Below, piece after piece: positions 45,342 to 54,599 of a DNA stretch of 64,000 bases. This DNA is from PNON01 sp964387025 (lineage in GTDB: Bacteria; Chloroflexota; Anaerolineae; Anaerolineales; Anaerolineaceae). Location of the stretch: the NCBI GenBank assembly GCA_964387025.1, contig CAYLUZ010000005.1, forward strand, positions 1 through 64,000, read 5' to 3'. The notes under the pieces were generated by a model. It did not search any database, was not told the DNA's origin, and saw only the letters and a program-made list of their open reading frames with translations. Every line of letters begins with the position of its first letter. Positions within the stretch are counted from its first letter, which is position 1. The position numbers were made by a program, and so were the translations under genes.

Positions 45342-45878
45342 TTACTTTACAGGATAATATTCGGGATTAAGAAATGGGATTAATGCCAGGATGACTGCAT
45401 GAGTGTAGTACTTCTTTCTATCAATAACATTATTAGTTAACAAACCAACTGCCCCATTCTCCTGCTTGGAATTCTGCCGATTAAAAATAATATCATCAGC
45501 CTCACCCAGTTCTTTCCCCTCCAGCACCAATTTTGCTACCGCCGGGGGCAAATTAAATGCACCGGTTCGCGCTTTACTCATTCGCTCCCTCGAACGGATG
45601 ACGATCCAGGCAAAAGCAACAAGTTCTTCCCCTTCGATTTCCACCCCGCCTTCAAGACCTACCCAAAAATCCGCATCTTCCACAAGCTCCTGGCATAATT
45701 TTGACCGCTTTTCTGCGCCATGAAGTGTTTCTTTGTTGCTCATCGGCTGCGGGCTGATGTCATGATTAAGCTTTATCCCCGTAAAAATGAATTCTTCACC
45801 GGGGTATATGGCTTTAAATCCATCCATTGTGGCATTCACTTTTACCGGGTTGGAAGATGCGATAATAACTTTTTTCAT
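45342..45878 (-). CDS. Inosine/xanthosine triphosphatase (DUF84, YjjX-like)
   Basis: 178 residues. IASSNPVKVNATMDGF at the N-terminus, SNKETLHGAEKRSKL, WVGLEGGVEIEGEEL and the GEADDIIF and GAVGLLTNNVIDRKKYYTHAV segments are characteristic of the YjjX family, which hydrolyses ITP and XTP to keep deaminated purines out of nucleic acids. The gene is downstream of nothing obvious, in its own minus-strand unit. Confidence 0.9.
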   Translation of the reverse strand: MKKVIIASSNPVKVNATMDGFKAIYPGEEFIFTGIKLNHDISPQPMSNKETLHGAEKRSKLCQELVEDADFWVGLEGGVEIEGEELVAFAWIVIRSRERMSKARTGAFNLPPAVAKLVLEGKELGEADDIIFNRQNSKQENGAVGLLTNNVIDRKKYYTHAVILALIPFLNPEYYPVK

Positions 45879-46014
45879 GGTTACCTCAACTATCTAGAAT
45901 CTTGAGAGGAGAATGAGTAATAATTACAGAATAAATATCAGTTTACAGATGGTTATTTGTGTAATTCTTTTCTCTTAACGATTCTCGATTCTCGATTTTC
46001 GTATTTCTATTCTT

Positions 46015-46713
46015 ATGTACTTAAAGAATTATAATCAATGCATGCCTGAGAACCAGCATGAACTGTCTAACGATGATAATTTCAATAAGCCTGTGACCGT
46101 GGCTGGAATGTCTGAAAAGAGTTTGGCAAAATTCCAGCATAGTCAGGTTGGAAATACCTGCACCCTGCATTGTATCAGTGCTGCAATTCAGCTTCTTTCC
46201 GGGCGGGTCATCGATCCTGCAGAATTGGCAGATGAGCTGGATGCGATGAATTTTTTCCAACGCTTACCTTACCGTTGCTGGAAAAATGGACCTGTATCTC
46301 CAGTCCAGCAGGTAACCCTGCTACGAAGGCTGGTCAAGGACCTGGGTTTGTCCCTCCAGGTTGGATTATCCCACCCGACATTACCCGGTTTGATCGACCT
46401 CATCCAACAGCCGGATACAGTGGTAATGGTAACCATTGGCTGGGCAAAGAATGCTGCCCCAGCCATTACATTGGGGACAGGGACAAGCTCTTATGCAAAC
46501 AATATGAGCCTCACCTGGCATACCATCATCAGCGCTGCCTATGATCCAAATCATATTGACACTGGTGGATTACAAAAACCCTGGGGTTTTATTAATTCCT
46601 GGGTTAACGGTGGTGACTATCTCTTCTGGATGGCGGACGGTGACTTCCGGAAAGCCTGGTCGTTTTATACACCTCTGGGCGGTTTTCGGCCGGCAGTGGT
46701 TATTAAGAAATAA
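46015..46713 (+). CDS. Papain-like (C39-type fold) cysteine peptidase-like protein
   Basis: 232 residues, no signal peptide. QVGNTCTLHCISAAIQLLSG resembles the Gln and catalytic Cys of papain-like C39 peptidases; TWHTIISAAYDP supplies a His and WGFINSWVNGGDYLFWM an Asn, in the right order. Whether the Cys in NTC or in LHC would act is unclear. C39 domains process double-glycine leader peptides, but no precursor or exporter is encoded nearby. Start uncertain: 46015 or the ATG at 46042; neither has a good ribosome site. Confidence 0.6.
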   Translation: MYLKNYNQCMPENQHELSNDDNFNKPVTVAGMSEKSLAKFQHSQVGNTCTLHCISAAIQLLSGRVIDPAELADELDAMNFFQRLPYRCWKNGPVSPVQQVTLLRRLVKDLGLSLQVGLSHPTLPGLIDLIQQPDTVVMVTIGWAKNAAPAITLGTGTSSYANNMSLTWHTIISAAYDPNHIDTGGLQKPWGFINSWVNGGDYLFWMADGDFRKAWSFYTPLGGFRPAVVIKK

Positions 46714-46731
46714 TAAAGTATTTTCTACCAA

Positions 46732-47064
46732 TTATTCCAAATAACGGTGCCCCAGCCAAACCTTCTTCCAGTTGCCACCACTTTTCTGAAGAGCGATGAA
46801 TAAATACAAGCTGCCTGTAAAAAAGCCAAGGGTCATCATCAGTCCAACCCAAATTGTTGACCGCCACCAGCTTTGCTCACGATAAATGATCCAAATAGAG
46901 AAAATAGTAAATCCCACGTAGAGATCAACTAATGAAACAATTCCCCAGGGCATGGCTAATAATTTTGAACCTTCCACAGCGAAGTTACCCGTTGCAAACG
47001 CCCAGCCGATCACCCCGGTCATGGCTAGAATCCCAATAAAAGATATTACTTTTGCTATTTTCAT
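46732..47064 (-). CDS. Small four-helix membrane protein
   Basis: 110 residues from the ATG at 47064 (an upstream ATG at 47085 is also possible). Three to four hydrophobic helices: VISFIGILAMTGVIGWAFA, IVSLVDLYVGFTIFSIWIIY, STIWVGLMMTLGFFTGSLYL. Short polar ends, a Trp/Arg-rich loop (REQSWWRS). Similar to DUF1475-type proteins in size, but I am not certain of the family. Confidence 0.6.
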   Translation of the reverse strand: MKIAKVISFIGILAMTGVIGWAFATGNFAVEGSKLLAMPWGIVSLVDLYVGFTIFSIWIIYREQSWWRSTIWVGLMMTLGFFTGSLYLFIALQKSGGNWKKVWLGHRYLE

Positions 47065-47106
47065 TTCAAATACCTTCCTCTCCATTTTCCTGATTTTTAA
47101 TTCCAG

Positions 47107-47135
47107 TCAACTAATCACTCTTCTTATTGTATAAT
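47107..47135 (+). promoter_or_regulatory. Promoter placing the start of transcription at or next to the acd ATG
   Basis: TATAAT at 47130-47135, six bases before the ATG at 47142; TCAACT at 47107-47112 is a weak -35 with 17-bp spacing. No ribosome site lies between, which is what a leaderless transcript would look like. Confidence 0.5.
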
Positions 47136-47141
47136 TTTTCT

Positions 47142-49253
47142 ATGAAAATAGATCCCCTTCTTCCTTTCTTTGCTCCAAAAGGCATTGTCATTGTTGGTGT
47201 ATCCCGTGACCCGACCAAGCTGGGATATATGCTGGCGCGCAATCTGATCCAAAGCGGCTATCAGGGTGCGATCCATTTCGTAAACCCGAAAGCGGATACA
47301 CTCTTCGGTAAACCAATCTTTTCCAGCCTGGATCAGGTTCCAGATCCGGTCGACCTGGCTGCTATGCTGGTTCCACCGACTGCTGTCCCTTATGCACTCG
47401 TTGAGGTCGGAAAACGCGGAATCAAAGCAGCCATCATCCAGACCGGGGGATTCCGGGAAACTGGAGCAGACGGTGCCCGGTTGGAGCAGGAATGCCTGCG
47501 TATTGCCAATGAATATGGCATCCGGTTGATCGGGCCAAACTGCATCGGCCTTGTGGATACTCATCTGCCATTGGACACCACATTCCTTCAGCCGCCTGGT
47601 CCGCCAGTGGGTGAAATCGCATTTATTTCACACTCCGGGGCAATATGCGCTGCAGTCATCGATTGGATCCGTGGCCAGGGCATCGGATTATCAAACCTGA
47701 TCAGCCTCGGCAATGAAGTGGATGTGTGTGAATCAGATATCCTGCCTGTACTGGCAGCTAATCCGCATGCACACGTCATCACCATGTATATGGAGAGTGT
47801 AAAGGACGGCCAACAATTCATCGAAAAAGCCCGGGAAGCTGTTCGGGTAAAACCTGTCCTCGCATTGAAGGTTGGCCGCTTTGAAAGCGGTAAAAAAGCC
47901 GCCGCTTCGCATACCGGGGCGCTGGCAGGTGCCGAAGCTGCCTTTGATGCTGCATTCGAAAAAGCGGGAGTTATCCGGGTTAATACCACCGAAGAGCTAT
48001 TTCAATGGGCCAAAGCGTTAGCCTGGTGTCCAAAACCGAAGGGGAAGAATGTTGCTGTCATTACGAATGCCGGCGGACCTGGCGTAACTGCTGCAGATGC
48101 CCTGGAATTGAACGGACTCCAACTGGCAAAATTATCAGATACGACTGTGACGGGATTAAAAAGCTTTTTACCTGCGGCTGCAAGTTTCAACAACCCCATC
48201 GACCTGCTGGCTTCCGCCACCCCGGAACAATTCAGTGGCGCCCTTCGATTATTAATGGAAGATGATGGCGTGGACAGTGTCCTGGTGATCTCGCCGCCGC
48301 CGCCGCCCAGTACTACTGGTGCAGTGGTTAAATCCATGATACCGATCATCCAATCGAACGAAAAACCGGTCGTGTTTGCCCTGATGGGAGAAAACCAGAT
48401 TGCAGAAGGTCTTTCCCTCCTCCGCGCAGCCAGGATTCCCGATTATCGTTTCCCCGAATGGGCTGCTTCAACCCTGGGAGCCGTCACACGCTATGCCGAG
48501 ATCACCAAGAGGTTGAGCACTCCTGCTCAGAAGGTACAACCCAAAACCGCATCGAAAGCAGGAAAAATTCTATCTTCTGAACGACCAGGCGAATTTATCT
48601 CAGCAGAATCAGCTACTAAACTTCTCGATGCGTATGAGATCTCGACGACCAGGTTGATCCTCTGTAAAACAGCCAGTGAAGCTGCAATACAGGCAGAAAA
48701 GACCGGATTCCCGGTTGTGCTTAAAATTGCTTCAGAGGATATTGTCCATAAATCGGATATAGGCGGTGTTTTACTTAACCTCAATAACTCTTCTGAGGTG
48801 ACGGAAAGTTTCAAAATTGCCATCGACAGAGCCGGGAAAGCCAAACCGGATGCGAAAATCGATGGTGTTCATATTCAACGCATGCTGCCTGCAGGGCAGG
48901 AAGTGATCACCGGCATGGTGCGCGACCCGATGTTCGGGCCATTGATGATGTTCGGTTCCGGCGGGGTGGAAGTGGAAGGTTTGAAAGACGTAGCCTTTGC
49001 GCTTGCGCCCCTGACACCGGATGAAGCCGAAAAAATGATCAACGCCACCTGGGCAGGAAAAAAGCTGAATGGCTTCCGCAGCATACTCCCGGCAGATAAA
49101 TCCGCAGTGGTGGATGCACTTGTCAAGTTGAGCCATCTGGCAGCGGAATGTACATCCATCGCTGAAATGGAGATCAACCCGTTACGGGTGCTCGCTCCCG
49201 GACAAGGGGCCTATGCTGTGGATGTAAGGATTAGAACTTTAAAAGAAAAATGA
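47142..49253 (+). CDS. ADP-forming acetyl-CoA/acyl-CoA synthetase (fused alpha-beta)
   Basis: 703 residues from ATG 47142. N-terminal CoA-binding domain (about 5-135: FAPKGIVIVGVSRDPTKLGY), ligase/succinyl-CoA-type domains with the phospho-His loop FISHSGAICAAVIDWI and SHTGALAGAEAAFDAAFEKA, then an ATP-grasp domain (about 470-703) with GFPVVLKIASEDIVHKSDIG and FGSGGVEVEGLKDVAFAL. This is the archaeal-type ACD architecture. It makes ATP from acyl-CoA in fermentation of amino acids or sugars. Appears to start at the transcript's 5' end, with no Shine-Dalgarno. Confidence 0.9.
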   Translation: MKIDPLLPFFAPKGIVIVGVSRDPTKLGYMLARNLIQSGYQGAIHFVNPKADTLFGKPIFSSLDQVPDPVDLAAMLVPPTAVPYALVEVGKRGIKAAIIQTGGFRETGADGARLEQECLRIANEYGIRLIGPNCIGLVDTHLPLDTTFLQPPGPPVGEIAFISHSGAICAAVIDWIRGQGIGLSNLISLGNEVDVCESDILPVLAANPHAHVITMYMESVKDGQQFIEKAREAVRVKPVLALKVGRFESGKKAAASHTGALAGAEAAFDAAFEKAGVIRVNTTEELFQWAKALAWCPKPKGKNVAVITNAGGPGVTAADALELNGLQLAKLSDTTVTGLKSFLPAAASFNNPIDLLASATPEQFSGALRLLMEDDGVDSVLVISPPPPPSTTGAVVKSMIPIIQSNEKPVVFALMGENQIAEGLSLLRAARIPDYRFPEWAASTLGAVTRYAEITKRLSTPAQKVQPKTASKAGKILSSERPGEFISAESATKLLDAYEISTTRLILCKTASEAAIQAEKTGFPVVLKIASEDIVHKSDIGGVLLNLNNSSEVTESFKIAIDRAGKAKPDAKIDGVHIQRMLPAGQEVITGMVRDPMFGPLMMFGSGGVEVEGLKDVAFALAPLTPDEAEKMINATWAGKKLNGFRSILPADKSAVVDALVKLSHLAAECTSIAEMEINPLRVLAPGQGAYAVDVRIRTLKEK

Positions 49254-49371
49254 CCAAAGATCCCAAATAAACAAAACCTGTAAAGGGTACTCAAACTTAA
49301 TAATCGAAGTTCCTCTGAAAAATCGATACATCAAACAAGTGAATTATGTTATCAGATTATGAGTATTAACC

Positions 49372-49980
49372 TTAATCTGATAACCTTTGCTCGTTAATAA
49401 TTTCTTCCGCCCTTTTTAATTCTTCCGGTGTATTAATGTTAAAAAATGCCAAACCCAACGGATCGTAACGCTTGATCTCCCCATCCCCCATTTCATACAC
49501 TTTCAATTCAGAGTGCCACTCGATTAGCCGTTTCATACCTTGTAGTAATCCATTTTCGATGGCTCGCAGGCATGTGGTCCGGGAGTAGACTGCATGCAGT
49601 GGTTCAGATTTCCCGTTAATAACAGGTATAACAACATCAAATTTCATATCCTCCAATAATCGGGTCTCTTCCAGAATCAAAGCAGAACTTGCAAATGGCA
49701 TATCACAGGCAACTACTGCCACAGTATTGTGTTTTGAATAATATAGACCAGTGTATAGGCCCATTAATGGACCAATCCCTGGTGTGATATCCTCGTAAAC
49801 CGGATAACCAAATGTTTCCAATTCAGCATTTTTCGGTGATATGATGATCAAATCATCTGAATTCCTTGAAAATCGGTCGATCACGTGCGTGATCAGCGGT
49901 CTTCCACGAAGTGGAAGCAAGGCTTTATTACTTCCCATCCGACTCGACTTACCACCAGCTTGAATAATGACAGAAAACAT
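49372..49980 (-). CDS. mobA: Molybdenum cofactor guanylyltransferase
   Basis: 202 residues. N-terminal nucleotide site IIQAGGKSSRMGSNKALLPL, GRPLITHVID, metal and guanine region VACDMPFASSALI and PLHAVYSRTTCL. It attaches GMP to molybdopterin to give the bis-MGD cofactor of DMSO-reductase-family enzymes, which is what the divergently encoded formate dehydrogenase needs. The operon promoter of the formate dehydrogenase overlaps the mobA start codon. Confidence 0.92.
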   Translation of the reverse strand: MFSVIIQAGGKSSRMGSNKALLPLRGRPLITHVIDRFSRNSDDLIIISPKNAELETFGYPVYEDITPGIGPLMGLYTGLYYSKHNTVAVVACDMPFASSALILEETRLLEDMKFDVVIPVINGKSEPLHAVYSRTTCLRAIENGLLQGMKRLIEWHSELKVYEMGDGEIKRYDPLGLAFFNINTPEELKRAEEIINEQRLSD

Positions 49981-49994
49981 ATTATCGTTATAAT
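49967..49994 (+). promoter_or_regulatory. Promoter of the formate dehydrogenase operon
   Basis: ATGACA (49967-49972, five of six matches to TTGACA), 16-bp spacer, TATAAT (49989-49994). It overlaps the mobA start (49978-49980), so the two divergent genes share control DNA. Confidence 0.55.
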
Positions 49995-50053
49995 ATCACT
50001 ATCAATTGTCAATTACCCGGTTTTTAAGTCATGAACTTTAATAAGGAGAAATT

Positions 50054-51781
50054 ATGCCGGATATGAATCTGGAACTGTTACTACCAGTCCTTGAGAAATA
50101 TGCAGCTACGGGCAGAACGTCACTCCTTCCCTCATTACATGCAGCCCAGGAAATTTACGGGTACATCCCTGAATTTGCCGCTGAAGCAATTGCCAAAAAT
50201 TTACAGGTACCTCTGGCAGATGTTTATGGGGTGATCACCTTCTATTCACATTTTCATGCAAAACCTGTTTCTGAAGCGATCATTCACGTCTGTAGCGACC
50301 CGGTCTGCGCTATGGCCGGTTCTGAAGGATATTTCAAGCTGATGCGTGAATCCATGCAGAATAAAAACGATGATGCCATCACCATTGAGCGTTCTCCCTG
50401 CCTTGGATTGTGCGATATTGCCCCGTCCATGTTGGTTCAGGGCGAATACCAGAAGCAGCTGCGCAGAAGTGGCTGGCGTGAAATGGTCGCCAACACCAGC
50501 CGGCGGCATCAAACCCTGGTGGGCGGTGATGTAGCCGTATTGACCAGGAATTGCGGCAGGGGAAAAACCACCTGGCTGGCTGATTACAAGGCTTCTGGAG
50601 GTTACTCCGGGCTTGCAAAAGCATTAAAACTGCAGCCCTCTGAAGTGATCTCAGAAGTAAAAGCTTCCGGCTTGGTCGGCCGGGGTGGAGCAGCTTTCCC
50701 GACTGGATTAAAGTGGGAAGGCGCTGCCAACACTGCCGAGACGACCCGTTATGTTGTCTGCAATGCTGATGAAGCTGAACCTGGCACCTTCAAAGACAGG
50801 GTGATCATGGAAGACGACCCCCACCGTATCATCGAGGGGATCATCATTGCTGCTTATGCCATTCAAGCCCATAAAGGATATATGTATATCCGTGGTGAAT
50901 ATACAGAACCATTTGAGATCATGCAGCAAGCCTGTGAAGAAGCTTTTAGTCAGGGAATCCTCGGGGACAACGTTCTGGGCTCCGGTTTCTCATTCAATCT
51001 TGAACTACGTCAGGGCGCAGGTGCTTATGTCTGCGGCGAAGAAACAGCCTTATTTGAATCGATTGAAGGGAAACGCGGCATGCCGCGTGTTAAACCTCCC
51101 TTCCCGACAACTCACGGACTGTTTGGAAAACCCACAGTGATCAATAACGTCGAAACCTTATCCAACATACCTGAGATCCTACGGGAAGGTGCTGAAAAGT
51201 ATATATCGCGTGGTACTCAAAAATCCACTGGTACAAAGCTGTTTTGCTTATCAGGTGATGTTGAAAGACCAGGGTTATATGAAGTCAATTTTGGTGTCTC
51301 AATCAATCACCTGATTAACGATCTGGCAGGCGGGGTTCGGGGAGGAAGAGTTTTTCAGGCTGCCCTGGTTGGAGGAGCTGCGGGTGCATTTGCGATCGAA
51401 AGTGATCTCAATTCGAAACTAAGCTTCGAAGATATGCGGGATGCTGGAATACCTCTGGGTGCAGGAGTGATCACAATATTTGACGAGACCCGCGACATGC
51501 GCAAAGTGATCTTGCGATTGGCGCACTTCTTTGCCGAAGAATCCTGTGGAAAGTGCTACCCTTGTCAGCTTGGGACCCAACGCCAGGTGGAGATTTTAGA
51601 GCGGATGATGATAGACCGTTCTGAACCGGAGGATTTACAGCGGTTGGAAGAGATTGGCCGAACCATGACCGATGCATCCATCTGCGGGTTGGGTCAGACA
51701 GCCTCAATGGCAGTGCTGAGTGCGCTGCACCGCTGGCCAGAAATGCTGAAAGCTCCCCTATCAGTGAAAGGCGGGTCATGA
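50054..51781 (+). CDS. NADH-dehydrogenase-type electron-transfer subunit, NuoE-NuoF fusion
   Basis: 575 residues. Residues about 1-150 are a NuoE thioredoxin-like 2Fe-2S domain with Cys pairs in HVCSDPVCAMAG and CLGLCDIAP; about 165-575 are NuoF: GRGGAAFPTGLKW (NADH/FMN), YICN-like VVCNADEAEPGTFKDR, GAGAYVCGEETAL and a 4Fe-4S site ESCGKCYPCQLGT plus CGLG. Fused NuoEF diaphorase subunits accompany NAD-linked formate dehydrogenases and bifurcating hydrogenases. GGAG precedes the ATG. Stop overlaps the next gene (ATGA). Confidence 0.92.
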   Translation: MPDMNLELLLPVLEKYAATGRTSLLPSLHAAQEIYGYIPEFAAEAIAKNLQVPLADVYGVITFYSHFHAKPVSEAIIHVCSDPVCAMAGSEGYFKLMRESMQNKNDDAITIERSPCLGLCDIAPSMLVQGEYQKQLRRSGWREMVANTSRRHQTLVGGDVAVLTRNCGRGKTTWLADYKASGGYSGLAKALKLQPSEVISEVKASGLVGRGGAAFPTGLKWEGAANTAETTRYVVCNADEAEPGTFKDRVIMEDDPHRIIEGIIIAAYAIQAHKGYMYIRGEYTEPFEIMQQACEEAFSQGILGDNVLGSGFSFNLELRQGAGAYVCGEETALFESIEGKRGMPRVKPPFPTTHGLFGKPTVINNVETLSNIPEILREGAEKYISRGTQKSTGTKLFCLSGDVERPGLYEVNFGVSINHLINDLAGGVRGGRVFQAALVGGAAGAFAIESDLNSKLSFEDMRDAGIPLGAGVITIFDETRDMRKVILRLAHFFAEESCGKCYPCQLGTQRQVEILERMMIDRSEPEDLQRLEEIGRTMTDASICGLGQTASMAVLSALHRWPEMLKAPLSVKGGS

Positions 51782-52422
51782 TGTCAAAAATGATTAACCT
51801 GGTAATTGACGATCAATCCGTTAGCACTGCTGCGGGAACAACGATTTTCCATGCAGCAGCTGAAAACGGTATTTCCATACCGACCCTGTGTTTTCATGAA
51901 TATTGCAAAGCCAATGCTCTTTGCCGAATATGTGTCGTCGAAGTGGAAGGTTCACGAACACTCGTACCGGCTTGTATCGCAAAAGTTACCGAAGGGATGA
52001 AGGTTAGGTCGAACACTGAACGGGTCAGATCAGCACGGAAAACCATCCTGGAAATGCTAGCCTCCACGGTCGATATATCAGACGCCCCTGATATCTTAAC
52101 GATGATGGATGAATATTTTGCACAACCAGACCGTTTTCCCGGTGCAATCAAACGCCAGCCAGCAGTTTTAGATGACAATCCCATGTACATCCGTGATTAT
52201 GCCAAATGCATTTTATGCTGGCGATGCGTCCAGGTTTGTGCGCAGGATGCCCAATACACTTTTGCTCTGAACCTCATGAACCGTGGCTTTGAAACCACCG
52301 TTGCTACATTCTATGATAAGCCGATGACTGAAACCACCTGTGTATTTTGCGGGCAGTGCGTGGGAGTTTGCCCAACGGGTGCACTTAAACCTCGTCGTGA
52401 ATGGCTCTTGGAAGGAAAATAA
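51778..52422 (+). CDS. NuoG-like ferredoxin subunit of formate dehydrogenase
   Basis: 214 residues. N-terminal 2Fe-2S ferredoxin fold with CFHEYCKANALCRICVVEV and a further Cys (VPAC), then a His/Cys-type segment and two 4Fe-4S motifs, CILCWRCVQVCAQ and CVFCGQCVGVCPTGA. This is the N-terminal, electron-wiring part of NuoG without the catalytic domain (HoxU/FdhB type). It links the NuoEF flavin to the molybdenum subunit encoded next. Translationally coupled to both neighbours. Confidence 0.9.
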   Translation: MMSKMINLVIDDQSVSTAAGTTIFHAAAENGISIPTLCFHEYCKANALCRICVVEVEGSRTLVPACIAKVTEGMKVRSNTERVRSARKTILEMLASTVDISDAPDILTMMDEYFAQPDRFPGAIKRQPAVLDDNPMYIRDYAKCILCWRCVQVCAQDAQYTFALNLMNRGFETTVATFYDKPMTETTCVFCGQCVGVCPTGALKPRREWLLEGK

Positions 52423-52423
52423 C

Positions 52424-54589
52424 ATGATAAAACCCGATAAGATCGTCTCGACAGTATGTCCATATTGCGGCGTTGGATGCAACCTAGAGCTGCACATTAA
52501 AGACAACACCATTTTTTCAGTCACATCTCCATTCGATTCTCCAACCAATCATGGCAATTTGTGCGTGAAAGGGCGGTTTGGTTATGACTTTCTATACAAT
52601 TCCCGGCGTATAACCACTCCTCTCATCCGGAAGGAAAAGCAAATTGCAGGAAAACGAAAACCGGCAAAGGATATGTCTGAGTGGCGTGAAGCATCCTGGG
52701 ATGAAGCTCTTGACCTGATCGCCGACAGTATGACAGCCATCTACAAACACGATGGTTCGGGTGCATTAGGCATGTTCTCCTGTGCCAAAGCAACCAACGA
52801 AGAAAACTACTTGTTACAGAAACTTTTCAGATCGCTATTTCGGACGAATAACATAGACCACTGCACCAGGCTGTGCCATGCCGGATCTGTGGTTGCCCTA
52901 CAAATGGCTGTGGGTTCTTCAGCGATGAGCAACCCGGCTTCGGATGTATCAAAAAATGACGTGTTCATAGTCACCGGGTCGAACACCACCGAAACCCACC
53001 CGATCATTGGTTTGCAGATGAAAGCTGCCATTGAGCAAAACGGGGCAAAGCTCATCGTGATCGACCCACGCCGCATCGAGATGGTCAACTTCTCCACCCT
53101 CTGGCTGCAGCAGCAGCCTGGGACAGATGTAGCGGTCTTTTCAGCCATTGCGCATGTCATCCTGAAAGAAAAACTTTATAACCAAAAATTCATCGATGAG
53201 CGCACAGAAGGTTTTACGGAATTCGCTGCAAGCATGGAGAAATTCACACCGGAATATGCTGAAGGTATCTCCGGTGTCGAACGTGACCTGATCATCCAGG
53301 CTGCCCGACTGTATGGGGAAGCAAAGAACGCAGCCATCTATTGGGCGTTGGGCATACCCGAGCACTCCCATGGAACCGAGAACGCTCTTTCCCTCATCAA
53401 CCTGGCATTGCTCACCGGCCAGATCGGTCGTGAAGGCACAGGGCTAAATCCATTGCGCGGTCAAAATAACGTCCAGGGAGCTTCTGATTCAGGTGCCATG
53501 CCCTGGCATTACCCTGGTTATCAACTTGTGGACGATGAGCAAAACGCGCTGAAATTTGAGCAGCTCTGGAATATTGAACCGGGAGGGTTGAATCGTAAGC
53601 GAGGGTTAACCAATACGGAAATCATTGGAGCATTCGGAATCAAAGGTATTAAAAGTATGTATATCATGGGTGAGAACCCGGTCATGTCTGATCCCAATTC
53701 CACCCATGTTCGGCACCAATTCGAACAGTTGGAATTCTTCGCCGCCGAAGACCTGTTCATTAATGAAACGCATGCCTACGCGGATGTGATCCTTCCGGCA
53801 GCCGGCTGGGCAGAGAAAGATGGCACCTTTACCAACACTGACCGGCGGGTGCAGCTGGTCCGAAAAGCTGTTGAACCACCGGGTAGTGCCCGCGCGGATT
53901 GGATGATCATTACCGATCTTGCCAAACGGATCGAAACCAGGCTTGGAAGACCAAAGAGTACTTACTGGAATTACACCAACCCCGGCGAGGTCATTGAAGA
54001 GATGGGGCGAGCCGTCCCGGACTATGCCGGGGTCCACTATTACCGCCTCGGCCGCTGGGGATTGCAAACCCCTGTGCCTGATGAGAACCATCCGGGGACA
54101 CCCTTCCTCTTTGCAAACAGTTTTCCACGTGGACGGGGAAAATTCCATCCGCTTGACTACCAGCCCCCCGCTGAGATGCCGGATGCTGATTACCCCTTCA
54201 TTCTCACTACCGGCAGGGTGCTGGAACACTGGCACGGCGGTACACTGACTCGCGCCTCCAAACTGGATGACCTCTACCCACAGGCATTAATGGAAGTGAA
54301 CCCAGCAGATGCAATAAAAATGAACTTAAAGGAGGGTGATGAAGTCCGGGTCTCCTCCAGGCGAGGCAGCATCGTCATCCGGGTTACGATCAAAGATAAA
54401 ACCAAGGCTGGCGTCGTATTCATTCCCTTCTTCTTTGCCCAAGCCTCAGCCAACATCCTCACCAATGACGTCATCGATCCCCGCGCCAAGATCCCTGAAT
54501 ATAAGATCTGTGCCGTGAAGATCGAGAATATTTATCCTCCGGAAGAGCAGGCCAAGCTACCAAAACACTCGCTGCGAGGGCGATATTAA
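52424..54589 (+). CDS. fdhA: Formate dehydrogenase catalytic (alpha) subunit, Cys form
   Basis: 721 residues from the ATG at 52424 (a longer frame to 52340 would overlap the upstream gene by 28 codons). N-terminal 4Fe-4S motif CPYCGVGCNLEL, then LCVKGRFGYDFLYN; active-site loop HCTRLCHAGSVVAL has Cys where selenocysteine sits in the Sec enzymes. bis-MGD regions include VTGSNTTETHPIIG, MGENPVMSDPN, YADVILPAAGWAEKDGTFTN and LTTGRVLEHWHGGTLTR. No Tat signal, so it is cytoplasmic. Oxidises formate, or reduces CO2, with electrons passing via the two upstream subunits. Confidence 0.93.
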   Translation: MIKPDKIVSTVCPYCGVGCNLELHIKDNTIFSVTSPFDSPTNHGNLCVKGRFGYDFLYNSRRITTPLIRKEKQIAGKRKPAKDMSEWREASWDEALDLIADSMTAIYKHDGSGALGMFSCAKATNEENYLLQKLFRSLFRTNNIDHCTRLCHAGSVVALQMAVGSSAMSNPASDVSKNDVFIVTGSNTTETHPIIGLQMKAAIEQNGAKLIVIDPRRIEMVNFSTLWLQQQPGTDVAVFSAIAHVILKEKLYNQKFIDERTEGFTEFAASMEKFTPEYAEGISGVERDLIIQAARLYGEAKNAAIYWALGIPEHSHGTENALSLINLALLTGQIGREGTGLNPLRGQNNVQGASDSGAMPWHYPGYQLVDDEQNALKFEQLWNIEPGGLNRKRGLTNTEIIGAFGIKGIKSMYIMGENPVMSDPNSTHVRHQFEQLEFFAAEDLFINETHAYADVILPAAGWAEKDGTFTNTDRRVQLVRKAVEPPGSARADWMIITDLAKRIETRLGRPKSTYWNYTNPGEVIEEMGRAVPDYAGVHYYRLGRWGLQTPVPDENHPGTPFLFANSFPRGRGKFHPLDYQPPAEMPDADYPFILTTGRVLEHWHGGTLTRASKLDDLYPQALMEVNPADAIKMNLKEGDEVRVSSRRGSIVIRVTIKDKTKAGVVFIPFFFAQASANILTNDVIDPRAKIPEYKICAVKIENIYPPEEQAKLPKHSLRGRY

Positions 54590-54599
54590 ATATTTTGAC

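Noticed and set aside
52340..52423. N-terminal extension of formate dehydrogenase by 28 codons
   Set aside because: It overlaps the iron-sulfur subunit; the extension has no family pattern, while the ATG at 52424 gives the normal start just before CPYCGVGC.
52424..54589. Selenocysteine formate dehydrogenase
   Set aside because: The active-site loop has an ordinary Cys codon (HCTRLCHAG) and there is no in-frame TGA.
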